Source: Trichostrongylus colubriformis (taxonomy: Eukaryota > Nematoda > Chromadorea > Rhabditida > Trichostrongylidae). Taken from it: a stretch of 64,000 nucleotides of DNA. The DNA is taken from the NCBI GenBank assembly GCA_963978905.1, contig OZ022261.1, positions 17,035,582 through 17,099,581 on the forward strand, written 5' to 3'. The notes below the pieces were generated by a model. That model had not been told where the DNA came from. It ran no database searches and saw only the letters and a list, made by a program, of their open reading frames with translations. Position numbers and translations under genes: made by a program. Shown here in pieces: positions 53,644 through 64,000 of this stretch. Positions within the stretch are counted from its first letter, which is position 1; each line of letters starts with the position of its first letter.

Positions 53644-56600
53644 CTAATACCAATGTTATGTCTCCACTCGCTGCTTCATTTCTAGTGTTCTTACCTTCAC
53701 TACGAATTTTTCAGATTTGCCATTTGAGAATGATCCTTGATCAAATGAACTAGGTGATTTCAGATTTCCCAGTTGCCATAATTATTATCATTTTAAAATC
53801 AACCTTTTCCAGTTTTTCAGTGATATGGTATCGTTAAGATTAGGGTCTGCTTCGCATACTTCCGACACCTATCACTGTGTTGGTGACAGTTATAAGTCCA
53901 TGGTTTACTGTCCATGGGCACATAATACGGTACACCTAATTGATGTTTCCTCCAAGTCAAAATCGCAATGGCCAATATGTTTGTGCGGCTCGAGGGTGAA
54001 TAGCGAAAGTGCCGAGAGCTTACTGTTCCATTCATACTCACGCGTCGCTGCAACGCAGAGACCCATAGTAGCTGCACTCTTGACGACTATGGCAGCTTGC
54101 CACAATATATTGTGGTCGGGCGCCGAGTCGCGCACAGCCTTCATAGGTGTAGTGACGTGACCGGTGCGGCTAACGGTTTGAATCGCTGCATCCGGACCAC
54201 GGCGGAACGTGGGTATTGCAAGGGCCCACAACTCTGCGGTTACCTAGGCGTACGAGGAGAGTGTTGTGCAACGCCTGCGCAGGCACATAGTGGCCTGTGC
54301 ACGGATCGCTATGAAGGGAGAGAATAAAGATGATTTGACTACTGTGAGGTATTGCAACACCACAGAACACTAGTATATACCACCGGCTTATGAGGACTAC
54401 GCACAATACTACGAAATAGAGATATATTAAGATACACAAATAGAATACGAGGAAACCAAATATGAGGGGAGTTAATGATACAACCACTATTACCAAATAA
54501 GTGACTCGCGAGGGGACTGGTTGACCCGTAGGTGACGAGGGAATCCCGGGGTGAGGGAGCAGGGTAGCATGTCTAGTCCACCACGCCAGTGAAGACGTCC
54601 TGGTCGTAGATCTTCTTCTCGAGCCCACAGTATCTTCAGACGACTGGCATTGGCAGATGTTGAAAAGACAACCGCTCACCGCTTGATGACGACAGACTTC
54701 GACGACTGACATGACTTGGCGGGAAATCAGCGGATCGATACTTTGCCGCGCCCTACGTGGCTGCGACCGCTTATGGTAAGCGTTGAGCCATGATGTCCAA
54801 AGGACGGACCTAGCCCTAGCGCGGTTTCCTTCCGGCGCATGCTATATACTCAAGAAAGGTCGTACGCAGGTCACGGCATGCAGTGACTGACGAAGCTTCG
54901 TGTTGGGATGACCACAGACAATGGCACATTTTCCGGTGCGTAGTTTCTTGAGAAAAATCCAGTTTCTGAGAGAGGGACTCTATACGATTCCCCTCTTCGT
55001 TGTTCACTAATGATTTTTCATTGTTACTCTTAACATGATTGATGGTGTGATTGAATAAACTTTGAACAAATGCAAATAATGGAAAACCGTTGGTCTAAGA
55101 AAGGAGCAAATTAATCAGAATAGAGAGATAAGTTTTAAAAGCCCTATGGCCGCAATAATTCAAAGTTAATGCTAACGAATAGATCTGAAGACGGAGCTTG
55201 CGCGACAGCGAGGAACGCGGCATCTCTGCCATAGGAAAGATGGTTGACTTGAGGCGTGTATTTTCGACTTCCCCAACCACTTTTCTGAGTTAATATTATG
55301 TGCAACTGTTTCAGCTTAATATTATGTGCAACTGTGTCAGCTTCTTCCACCTAATCTAATGATACTTTCAGCTTTCCTGAAGATGCGGTGGTTTCTCAAG
55401 CAGATATCTTGATTATCAAAAAAATCAGGATTCAGAGGAGAGGCGCAAAATTTGGCGAAAATTCAAAGAGCCCTAATTTGGATGGCTACAACTTCCCCCT
55501 TACGTAACTATATGAAGACGAGTTTTTAATCCTGTATACGCGAGACTACCGCTCCCCAACAGTGGCTAGATTATTTACACCTGTTTAGCTGAGAAAGAGA
55601 GCAATAACGTCGATTCTATCTCAATACAAAAATTTTTCGTTGATGGCGAAACCTTCCCATTACATACTGAAAGAGTTATTAATTGTCTTGAAACTCTTCC
55701 TGCTACATCTTCTACTCTCAGCCGTTCAACGAAAAGACATTTGGCGTTGAGCAACTTCGTTTTGAGGTGAACGTTTGTGGTCCGCGTGGTGTACCAGTCT
55801 ACACACTAGCAGTAATAGCAGTACATGAATGTACCCAGTACCACTGATTGTTTCCATTGACACGTCATAGTTTCATGCATATTCATTCAAACTGAGACCT
55901 GTAGACAGATAAAGCGCGCCAGCAGCTTCCCTTTGTGGTTGGAAAGGAGGGCTTCTAGGTAACCGTGGCCATACGAGATTAGGTGTTTAGGGCTCGATGC
56001 AATTTCGAATGGTGAACTCAATCCTTCATTTTTCAAATCTGGGAAAGATTACGTGGAGCGGACATATTGAAGCCTGCGGCATACGTCACAACATGTACTA
56101 CAGGCCTTATGTGTGTTACGAATAGTAGTACTTGCAGAGCTCCGACGGGTCAGCCGGTAGCGGAATGGTCTTGGATTCTTAAAATCACGTTTTGAATCCT
56201 TAGTTCCTTTCCTCATCCAAGCTCTCTGGAATTGGCGTTCACAGCGGAGCGTCTCCCCCACCGTCATTGCGACAGCACCTGTTGTAGACTCTGTCTTGAA
56301 CTATCTGAGTTGTCATATTATCCGACTGTTCACCGCTCTCCACGGCTTCTTTGCATTGTTCTTTGCATGACATGGTGCTACAGCAGTGGGTATCGATTGA
56401 TACATAAGTCAAAAAGCACTGGCAGTATACGCTCCCCTGTAAAGCTGCTAACTTGTAGGCCGTTCGCAAAGTTCTTGCGTTTTCGAATGTTCCACTTCCT
56501 GCATTTTTCTGGTTCCTCTCGTAAAAGCCAATTTAGTCAAACATAGTAGTGTTTGTGCCCTAAAGTGTCTTTTGAATTCTATTAAAGTCTCTAGAATAAA

Positions 56601-57080
56601 CTCGACAAGCGACGATTCACACCATGTCTCGTACTTCTTCTTCTGCGACTCACAAACGACCCATTTCTCAACCACATCGTGACATTAGATAAGGACCGGA
56701 TTCTGTAGGACACCCACGACGATCTGTGCAATGGTCAGACAAAGGTTCAGCTCGTAGCGATCGGATTCTTCAGAATGATTGCGCCACCGCAGGTAGAGCA
56801 GATGAACTGTGTCTGGACACCGTCCTTCCTAATCAAAGTTGAGGTTGACCCTTCTCAATGCTCGATATTTTACGAGTTCTCCCCCTCCCCCCTCCGTACT
56901 CACCAATCAAATTCAAATAATATAAGTGAAAATTTGTACTCTTAAGAGAGAATTCACCACCACGCCCATATGCGCGGCAACGCGTCTATTGCTTGACAGC
57001 TCTCCCATCATGACGGGGTCGGTGTCGCTTCAACTACTTCGATCAATTTCAAGGAACTTGGTATTAATGACACGAAAGGG
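53644..57080. other. Unassigned stretch with a possible solo LTR
   Basis: At about 54147-54358, TGTAGTGACGTGACCGG leads through AATAAAG (54325) to TTGCAACA, which is the look of a retroelement LTR. There is no partner LTR, primer site or clear target duplication. CCACAATATATTGTGG at 54100-54115 is a 16-base palindrome. Two units of TTAATATTATGTGCAACTGT lie at 55290-55341. A minus-strand frame of 180 codons (54170-54712) has a hydrophobic stretch in the middle but no known motif. Confidence 0.3.
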
Positions 57081-57816
57081 ATGAATTTGGCAGACGGATA
57101 TGAAAGTAGAGGTGCTGAGCAGTGTAAAAGCGGAGATGGAACGAGAGAAACGGCGAAAGACCCGAGAACTAAAAGCTCGGAAACCTCTTTTTTCTCACTC
57201 ACGCCCCTCTGCGTCAGCGTCACTAGCCGGGAGCAGACGGACGGCCACGCCAAATCAGCCGGTAGCAAGCGTTGTCCCTCCATCGCAATTCCACCAGCTA
57301 ATCAACCGCAGAACGACGAACGCGCCGCGGAAACGTGGTAAGACCCGATTTCCCGAAGCGGATTTCGCCACACATCACCTCTTCTTGAGTGAAAGTTTCG
57401 AAGAACATGTTTTCAGGCTTCACATTCTGGTTACCCCTTCCGGTGCCGTTGAGAGAAAACTAGAGCAGCACAGCCGAGGACTAGGCTCTCGATCACGAGC
57501 TACCGATAGCCTGGTTTCACGACAAAAGTTGTGTACATCATCTTGTTTACACGGTACAATACCTGAAAATAAATTCACAGGTCTGATAGCAAGAGCGACA
57601 CCTCCTCAAAATTACCTGGCACACTCAAAATGGGATAAAAGCTGCAAGGTTTATGATATGCTTTTTTCTTTCGTGCTACCGTCATCAGATAAATACTATT
57701 TTCGAAAGCCTGAAAGTAGTCAGAAGATGAACAGCATTTCAGTTTCACCTCTGAAGGTAATAGGCGCGATAATGTGCGTGCATGCAAGCACAAATATGGA
57801 CGTGAGAGGTATCTGA
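57081..57816 (+). CDS. Possible host gene with one small intron
   Basis: An open frame of 238 codons runs from 57100. A G|GTAAGA donor at 57338 and a TTTTCAG acceptor at 57416 define a 79-base intron, a usual nematode size. Splicing would join the frame starting at 57081 to the second half of the long frame (LHILVTPSGAVERKLEQHSRG...). The encoded product is hydrophilic and basic, with no motif I recognise. Which first-exon frame is used cannot be decided from sequence. A poly(A) signal was not identified. Confidence 0.3.
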
Positions 57817-58042
57817 GGGTGCAGAACACCAGGTTGTAGTGTATTGCAGCGAAAAGAGCCCTACTAGGTTCACTGTTAAAGTTGTGCGTGGACGCATTCT
57901 CGATGGATTCTCCTTGGAATGGACGCTTAGAATTTGAGATTTACTTTCTCCTAAGGTGTCTGCTGAATGCTTGTGAAGCACTTTCACGCCTCGTTTTAGT
58001 TACCCATTTCTCTCACTGAAGCGCTCCGGGAACTGAAAAATG

Positions 58043-58833
58043 TTAAGCCGAACGTTTTGGTCGGTTTTCGCAATTTTGACTCTGGAAGATCATGACTTGG
58101 CTAGGATTGTCTCAGAAAATGAGCACCATTCGACTCGTCACACTTCGGCCATGATGCGTATTTGCTCATCCCATTTTGATGGAAGTCCGATGATTCACAA
58201 TGCGTGAAAGTATAATAAGTCGGTTCCAAATCAAAACGATTTCTGAACATTAAACTATAGAAAGAGCCGTCTAGATGTTTGGAAAAATAGGGTTAAGTGA
58301 TCCCGCCACTCCTCTTATTTCTGGGAGAAGATTTGTACATAGTGCTTTCGTGCACGGTGTCGGGACAACCATTTTTGCGCTCTGGAGAACCAGAGCCACC
58401 ACTTCTGCGTTGGGAATGCCCTTATTTTTAATACCACTTGCGAATACGGACGCTCATCGCTTTCTGCTCCTTTAAACAAAGCGTTTTGATCGATGGAAAA
58501 TCGACCAACTCATTCTCATTTCTACGTTTCTCAAACCAGGGGAAGACGTACCATCGAATACTTCGCTTCCTCCCCATGCAAGGCTCACATTTGTAGATGC
58601 CTCTGTTGCGGCTTTATTAAATAAGAACTCGTGAAGTGAAGACATCTAAAAACCTCTTTGCAGTGTTGTCAAATTGAAGAATGAGGCAAAAACCTTATGG
58701 AATCTTAAGGAAGGCCTATTTTGAGAAGAAGCAATATTTGTCTATCTGGAGCAGAATAAGTTGATCCGAGGTTCCAAAATTAAACTTACTTTGTGAATGG
58801 GCAGAACCGGTCCCAACCTCCCTTGCAACTTAA
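58043..58833 (-). mobile_element. Degenerate mariner, copy iii
   Basis: TTAAGCCGAACGTTTTGGTC at the left, the CGATGGAAAATCGACCAACT centre and the right end GCAACTTAA align with copies i and ii. Shared blocks include AGATCATGACTTGGCT and CCAGATGTTTGG-like sequence. No frame of useful length remains. Confidence 0.6.
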
Positions 58834-58834
58834 T

Positions 58835-59806
58835 ATTTCTCTGTTACACACCATACACACCTCAAAACCCACAGATCCTTCCGATGTTGAAAAAAAACTC
58901 ATACAACGCCGCCTTTGTTTAATTCACTGTGTTGCACACTTTTATCTGAAGTCCTGAGCATGAGTCCATAAAAACCTTATGAGATTGAGCTTTTACTGTT
59001 TTCATACGTGGTTGGGATGAATCATTGCTCAAACGATTGAACAACAACATTCGATAATCATAAATCAAAAAGGATTAGTGCTTATTGCGAAGGGCGTTCG
59101 ATAAAGACATTTGCGCGCGCAAATGTGCTACATGCAGGCGCTACAATCTAATAAACGCTATAGGGAGTTGTCACCTTCCGTCCTTCCTTTACTGGACATT
59201 TTGGCGCACCTTTACCTGCAAACATACGGTTATCACCTCTCGCCTTACATATCCCGCCCTTACGCGTGCCGCAAATGGAGTTTTATGTTGAGTATTAAGT
59301 TCCCGCCGTTTTTTTTTTGTTGTTTTTTAGACTCTTCTATAGTGACCAGTTGTTATTGACCGTTCGGTAAGCTTTTCCTACTCAGCAAGAACATGCAGGA
59401 AATTTTTTGTACAATTGGATTCCGTCCTCAGTACAAGGCTCTGGATGGTAGGTTGCAATACAGCGCTGTCGGCACATGGCCTTTCGCCGGTGGCAAAAAG
59501 CTGCCGAATTTAGCGACTCGTCTAAAATCCCTAGTAGGGCTTCACTGCTTTCACTTTTATCAATTATCTGTCACCATAGCTGCTTGAGCTAGCATGCTCC
59601 GACGATGCTCTGAAACTTTTAAAAAGTGGTCTTTGGAGCTGTTTCATTACATTTGCCTTCAGGATCCCAGCTGGAGAAATACCTGCTAATGCTTTGCTGC
59701 ACTCACTATTAAGCTATCTGTTGTTCTGCGTGTCTCGCTGCTTCAACGGTTCTGGGTCAAGAAATCTAGAGCCGATGAAAAGCGAACAAAGGTCACCATG
59801 CGATAA
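58835..59806. other. Unassigned spacer
   Basis: No recognised element. Open frames of 64-82 codons at 59085-59587 show no known motif. Confidence 0.4.
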
Positions 59807-59810
59807 TTAA

Positions 59811-60277
59811 AGGCAGCGATAGGAAAAATTCGGACACGAAGAATGTAGTGTATATGAAAGTCGAGGTTCTCGGTAATACGTCTAACGGAAGGAAATGGTC
59901 AAAGACTCCAGAGGAAGGACCTGATTCCCACCGTTGATTCTCGACACGAACGTTAAGGCGGATTGTCACGACGAGATTTCCATTGGCATGTTGCCAAGTC
60001 ATAGACATGAAGGGATGTTCGGTATCATGGCAGCAACTATTTTCTGTAGTGAGTTTCGAGCTTAAAGTGAAACGCGCCGCGATACCTCCAACCCTGCATC
60101 ATCTTCTTGGCCACTCTCACCGTAGCCAATCAGGGATTACGTGGCCTGGAGGCGGGATCTGTAGTCCGAAGGCGTAAGCCCCCTTTCGTCGGAGTTTCGC
60201 CATGTAGGTCCCTAATTTCCATGTGAGTGTCATCCTTTAAGGATTTCCCAGTAACCACATTACCCCTGATACTGTCT
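59811..60277 (+). mobile_element. TTAA-flanked Kolobok-like element F4
   Basis: Left TTAA at 59807-59810 and TTAC at 60278-60281. It starts AGGCAGCGATAGG and ends in the complement of AGACAGTATCAGGGG. The interior CATTGGCATGTTGCCAAGTC, GGGATGTTCGG and AGCCAATCAGG blocks match the family. No transposase. Confidence 0.65.
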
Positions 60278-60281
60278 TTAC

Positions 60282-61665
60282 CGGTAACATTCGCTGTACC
60301 CATGCTACAGTTGGCAGGCTGCCAGGCTGTCATGACTCCATAAAAATGTGGCAATTTGGATGCCTTACCTCTTCAGTGAGTCAGACAAGGCGGTAAGGAA
60401 CTCTATATTGCAACCTGTTCGACAAGAAATCCGCGAAACAAGATGGACGAAGGGTGAGTACTAAAACTTAACCGTAGGATGGGGTACCTTTGAAGTAGTG
60501 GAGAGTCTTCTGCAATCATCTCCTCGTGTGGCAGTAGCTGTATTTCAGAGCAGTTAGACTTGTACCAACCGATGCTACTAAAATCACTGCTGTGTGTTCA
60601 TCAATGCAGGAAGTCAGCAGTATGTTCCACATTTGCGAAAGAGCCCTGATTTGTCTACGAAAGCCTATGTGATCGAGTATGTTGCAAAGTTAAGGCACAA
60701 AATAGCAAAAAGCTGAGCTGTGATGTTCCAGTCCATCCGACGCATTTTGTCAACCTAGCGTGCTTCAGATACAACTTAGGATCATGAGCGTTACCTAAGC
60801 AGAATTTTGATCCTGTAATTGCACTCCAATTGCATATTCATGGGCTTCGGAAATCGTAGCTCAAAAATTTCTTGATAAGGTGTTTATTCATCTATTTGAA
60901 GCGTTACCTATGTGGCATACCACTTTTCTATACGAAACTCCTAAAACGGAACAATTCAGCTCAAGTAAAGGAGCTCGTAAAGGTTGGTATAGGCGCCAAC
61001 TTGAATGAAGAGAGGACAGCTTGAGAGTTCAGTGCAATGGGTGATGGATGATCATAATTCAATTCCGTGAACTCTACTAGGTGGGACGGGAGGTCAAAGA
61101 CACTATAAAATACTCCAAGAGTTTGAAGCGGTCCGATTATAGCCCAGCTCTCCGAGAATGAGGTGATTCAGCTGACATGGGGAGGTCCTACAAAATGAGA
61201 TGTACTAGATCGCACCAAAAGCATCGTAGGATTTTTGTTCAATCATTACTTTTTATTATTAATTCTTCCAACAAACGACAAATAGGCAACAACGTATTCA
61301 CCATTGTTATGACAACACTCTGCAACCACATAGGTAGATCGTGGTTCTCTCTATCAGAACTCTGGGTTCCGGGAGTCGAAGAAGTTATCAATCGCCGCAA
61401 GCAATCCCCCATCAACACGACGCCTTCATCTCGTCCGTATTGCCTCGCTTGCGACACGCCGCTGTGCGAAATCCTGGCATAAGGGTACACACCTATAAAA
61501 ATTGATCGAAGCAATCAAGTTGATGTCTATGTCCATCCCTGATAGCTACGTCTAAGAATGTAAACCTTCCTCATTCTAGTTTGCACCCAAAAAGTGTTTG
61601 CCTTGCGATATCAATAAATGAAACGCTCATAAACTAGGTACATAAACAAGAAATGATTCGTTTCA
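60282..61665. other. Unassigned spacer with a MITE remnant
   Basis: About 61385-61495 resembles the right part of the 239-bp MITE at 31419-31657. The 101-codon frame across it (61177-61482) is therefore not a gene. Nothing else was recognised. Confidence 0.4.
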
Positions 61666-61880
61666 CCCTTTCATCATACGAATCATTTGTGCGATCATCC
61701 TCTGAGGATCTTCAGTGTTAGGAGGATTTTCGGGTTTGATATGTGTCAGATGACTTGTCACTGGCCATGAGTATAAGAAGAATAATGAAATCATACAAAT
61801 GCCTAACACGGAGATATTGTGAATAAGATAGTTGGGAGGTGTGAAATTATTTGAAAGATGTGACAGAAAAATCATGTGTC
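61666..61880 (-). CDS. Possible terminal exon of an unknown gene
   Basis: On the minus strand TTTTAG|GACACATG at 61881 could be a splice acceptor. It is followed by an open frame of about 71 codons ending in a stop near 61666. The product has one hydrophobic segment (ISVLGICMISLFFLYSW) and then a polar tail (HIKPENPPNTEDPQRMIAQMIRMMKG). No family was recognised and no upstream exon was found. Confidence 0.25.
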
Positions 61881-61990
61881 CTAAAATCACGGTAGATAAC
61901 TGTGTGATAGTCAGCGTTCTATTGCGTACTAATTAGCGACGGTAAGGATAAATGTTGTATAATGGACATGAAATACTTTGACTGAAATAT

Positions 61991-63170
61991 CTAAAGGATC
62001 GTCTTAACAAAGACCACGACACTTTCGTAGCGGTCATTGATGAAGTATTTATAGCTGATAAACTTACTTCTATAGATGCACTTCAATATGTTTGCTATTA
62101 TAAATTTTTTAGTGTATTTATTATTATGTAAGACTACTGGAAATTCTTGCATATTCTCGAAATTTTCAAATCCTGTAGCAGTATTAGCTATTCTAAGAGT
62201 TTCTGTGTATATAACTGAAACTATTGTTGTCCGATACGTCTGTATCATTATGTGGAAATCTAATAACTTCAAAGTTGAAGTCATCCGTTTTATTAAATAA
62301 ACTCGTCTTCACCTTACCTTCACCTATATTAATTTTTAAGTCTAGATAATCACTATTATATTGATCAATATTAGTTTTCTTCAGTTCCAATTTGTTTTCA
62401 TAGACTGTTGCTACTTCTTTTTCTATATCTTACTCCCTTTGATTATGTGAACCAGGAGATCATCCATATATCTGAATGGTAAAAACAACTTATCTTCACT
62501 CATCTTTATATTTTTGGCATAATTATATTCCAAAAATGAAAGGGTGAGATCTGCTGGTAAAGGGTTGAAATTACCCCCTTGTGGTACCCCTTTATTTTTT
62601 TATATATACTATCTCCGAATAGACAGTAGCTATTCTTTAACAAATAATCAACCAAGTATATTAAATCTTTTATATTGTAGCTTCTATAACCTTTTTTTAA
62701 CATCCTGACCATCTGTGTCATAAACACGATATCCGCTATTGACCAGAAGCTGCTTACTGGAATTTTTTAAACAGATAGTTAGCAATATCTGTATATTTTT
62801 TATAATTGTATCATGTTCTAGATTCGTAAACATGTCTGTGAAATCTGCCGTATATAACTTTAAATTATTGTGAGTATTTGTAGTGAGTTCTCTACTGATA
62901 TCAATATCACTAATAGACCAATATGTTTTAATTGTTTTGTTCCTACTCTGCACTACATTGGCATACTTTATAAAATGGTTTTCATAAAAGTGAAAATAAT
63001 ATGTAATTCTTGAGCTAATGTTTTCATACCGCTATTTTTGGCTCTTGTGATGAATCTAAACTCAATTGGATTCTTATGTAGTTTAGGTATTGCATATATA
63101 ATTGGTAGCTCTGCTTTTTGTAATATATTGAGCTTTTTTCGTGTACAAAAAAGCTTATGCCTAAGCGGGT
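61991..63170 (-). pseudogene. Reverse transcriptase with YMDD, Penelope-like appearance
   Basis: On the minus strand, in order: IIYAIPKLHKNPIEFRFITRAKNSG (about 63010-63090), the DFTDMFTNLEH motif with the first catalytic Asp (about 62845), GVPQGGNFNPLPADLTLS (about 62541-62594) and FRYMDDLLVH (YMDD at 62459-62470). A C-terminal part with RIANTATGFENFENMQEF follows. The PKLHK and DF..MFTN motifs recall Penelope-like RTs, but I see no GIY-YIG nuclease, so the family is uncertain. Frameshifts (one at a T-run near 62600) and stops break it. The TTA element at 63176 cuts off the N-terminus. Confidence 0.8.
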
Positions 63171-63178
63171 ATGTCTTA

Positions 63179-64000
63179 CACGGAAGGCCCTTCAGATCAT
63201 GGTGAGCTTTTTCAAAACGGTTTTTGCATATAGGGTCACTCACATGAAGCAAAAAACCGGCCTCAAGTTCGGCTAAATGGTTTCAGGAGGCCCAGAAAAT
63301 GAGTGACAAAAGTTGCTTAGAAAGAAGCAATTTTGACCAGTTTGCTGCAAAGCTTTCCAGCTGTGGCGTTCAGTATATGCATATCAGAAGACCGTCTTCA
63401 AACCTACGCCAAAACCACTGCGATCTGGTTCAGAAATGTAGAATTAACTGCTAAACGGAACAAAGAAAACTGATAGGGGGTGCACAGGGCATGGGTCTTG
63501 CAATGGTTGTGTGGCCGAATGAATAGGGGAATGGACTGGCATTGGCACAGTGGAGGGGGTGTTCGTGGATTAAATCCTCTTGACGGTTTCGCTTTTGCAT
63601 TTTCTTGATTTTCATTGTTCAACGCTATACTATTTGCGCACAAGCGAATGACTGCAATTTTCGTCGCTGGTGCACGCAGGTGACCTCATTTGCAAACTTT
63701 CAGTGATTAAAGTGTTTGAACCCTTCGGCGCCCCTAGCACGTGTGCCAGGCGTTTCCGTGCGGAACTAGTGTGATATTCGTGCTCAGGAGACTCAATTAA
63801 CCCTAGATACAAAATATTATCCAAATTGAGGTTTTGACCCAAACTCGAGACAGTGGGGTGGACATGGGCACACAGTCACTGCTCTACTTGTACAGACGAA
63901 CAACCTACAGCTTCGATTAAATGCAATGGAGCATGTGCAGAATCAACGCACTCCAAGTGAACTGCACTTAGCAACACCAAGCGATGGCAAAAGATGGCAA
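63179..64000 (+). mobile_element. TTA-flanked TIR element, copy 3, runs off the window
   Basis: TTA at 63176-63178, then CACGGAAGGCCCTTCAGATC. Over its visible length of about 820 bases it aligns with copy 1 from 12815, including CATGGTGAGCTTTTTCAAAA, TTTTGACCAGTTTGC and the TCGTGCTCAGGAGACTCAAT block. It is inserted in the reverse transcriptase relic. Its right end lies beyond the window. Confidence 0.8.
63512..63586 (+). other. tRNA-like segment in TTA element 3
   Basis: TGGCCGAATGAATAGGGGAA and GTTCGTGGATTAAATCCTC correspond to the tRNA-like segment of copy 1. The A-box half is kept, but the B-box half is more degraded than in copy 1. No full cloverleaf was found. Confidence 0.3.

Noticed and set aside
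56140..56215. Possible tRNA gene near CGGGTCAGCCGGTAGCGG
   Set aside because: The A- and B-box likeness is weak and the anticodon and acceptor stems do not pair properly.

Overview
The window looks like a transposon-dense intergenic or pericentromeric-type stretch of a nematode genome, most likely a parasitic strongylid such as a hookworm. I base this on an exact 22-nt copy of the nematode SL1 spliced leader in each of two LTRs, on several Tc1/mariner families with TA target sites, on RTE and BEL/Pao retroelement fragments of the kind common in hookworms, and on the lack of any prokaryote-like gene packing. I found no host gene I could name. Nearly every long reading frame that I could assign belongs to a mobile element, and most are broken.

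Region by region: 1-6 kb holds a CAGGG-ended hAT-like element (588-2432), a foldback and unassigned sequence. 6.1-9.2 kb is the best preserved element: a young Gag-only LTR retrotransposon with a tRNA-Gly-type primer site, nearly identical 595-bp LTRs and the SL1 leader inside each LTR, directly behind the poly(A) signal. 9.2-14.9 kb is a Russian doll: a hAT-like repeat is interrupted by a palindromised mariner, which is itself interrupted by a Tc1-like element. Further along, the same hAT-like repeat is interrupted by a TTAA-flanked Kolobok-like element, which is interrupted by a TTA-flanked element. 14.9-16.05 kb is a 5'-truncated RTE retrotransposon with a (GAA)n tail. 17-25.7 kb holds mariner remnants, a 1.36-kb foldback, an inverted hAT-like copy, a hairpin element and a second TTAA element. 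25.96-27.56 kb is a Tc1-like element with a broken DD34E transposase. 29.5-34.4 kb has small hairpin elements, a four-unit satellite, a mariner pseudogene and a second TTA element. 35-37.4 kb repeats the TTAA and hAT-like families. 41.3-42.9 kb is a Tc3-like element, 44.3-46.5 kb a BEL/Pao gag-protease relic, 48.8-49.7 kb a mariner remnant, and 52.4-53.6 kb a nearly full-length mariner with a dead transposase. From 57 to 60.3 kb there is a possible small host gene, a mariner remnant and another TTAA element. 62.0-63.2 kb (minus strand) is a reverse transcriptase with a YMDD motif, of Penelope-like appearance, cut at its N-terminus by a third TTA element that runs off the window.

The families are linked by shared ends and by nested insertions, so relative ages can be read. 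The hAT-like and TTAA families are old hosts, the Tc1/mariner and TTA elements are later guests, and the LTR element is among the youngest. The most striking observation is that the SL1 leader lies where the R region of the LTR element could be. This suggests a retroelement whose trans-spliced 5' end also serves for strand transfer.

All boundaries, alignments and difference counts were made by eye from the sequence; none has been confirmed by a database search.
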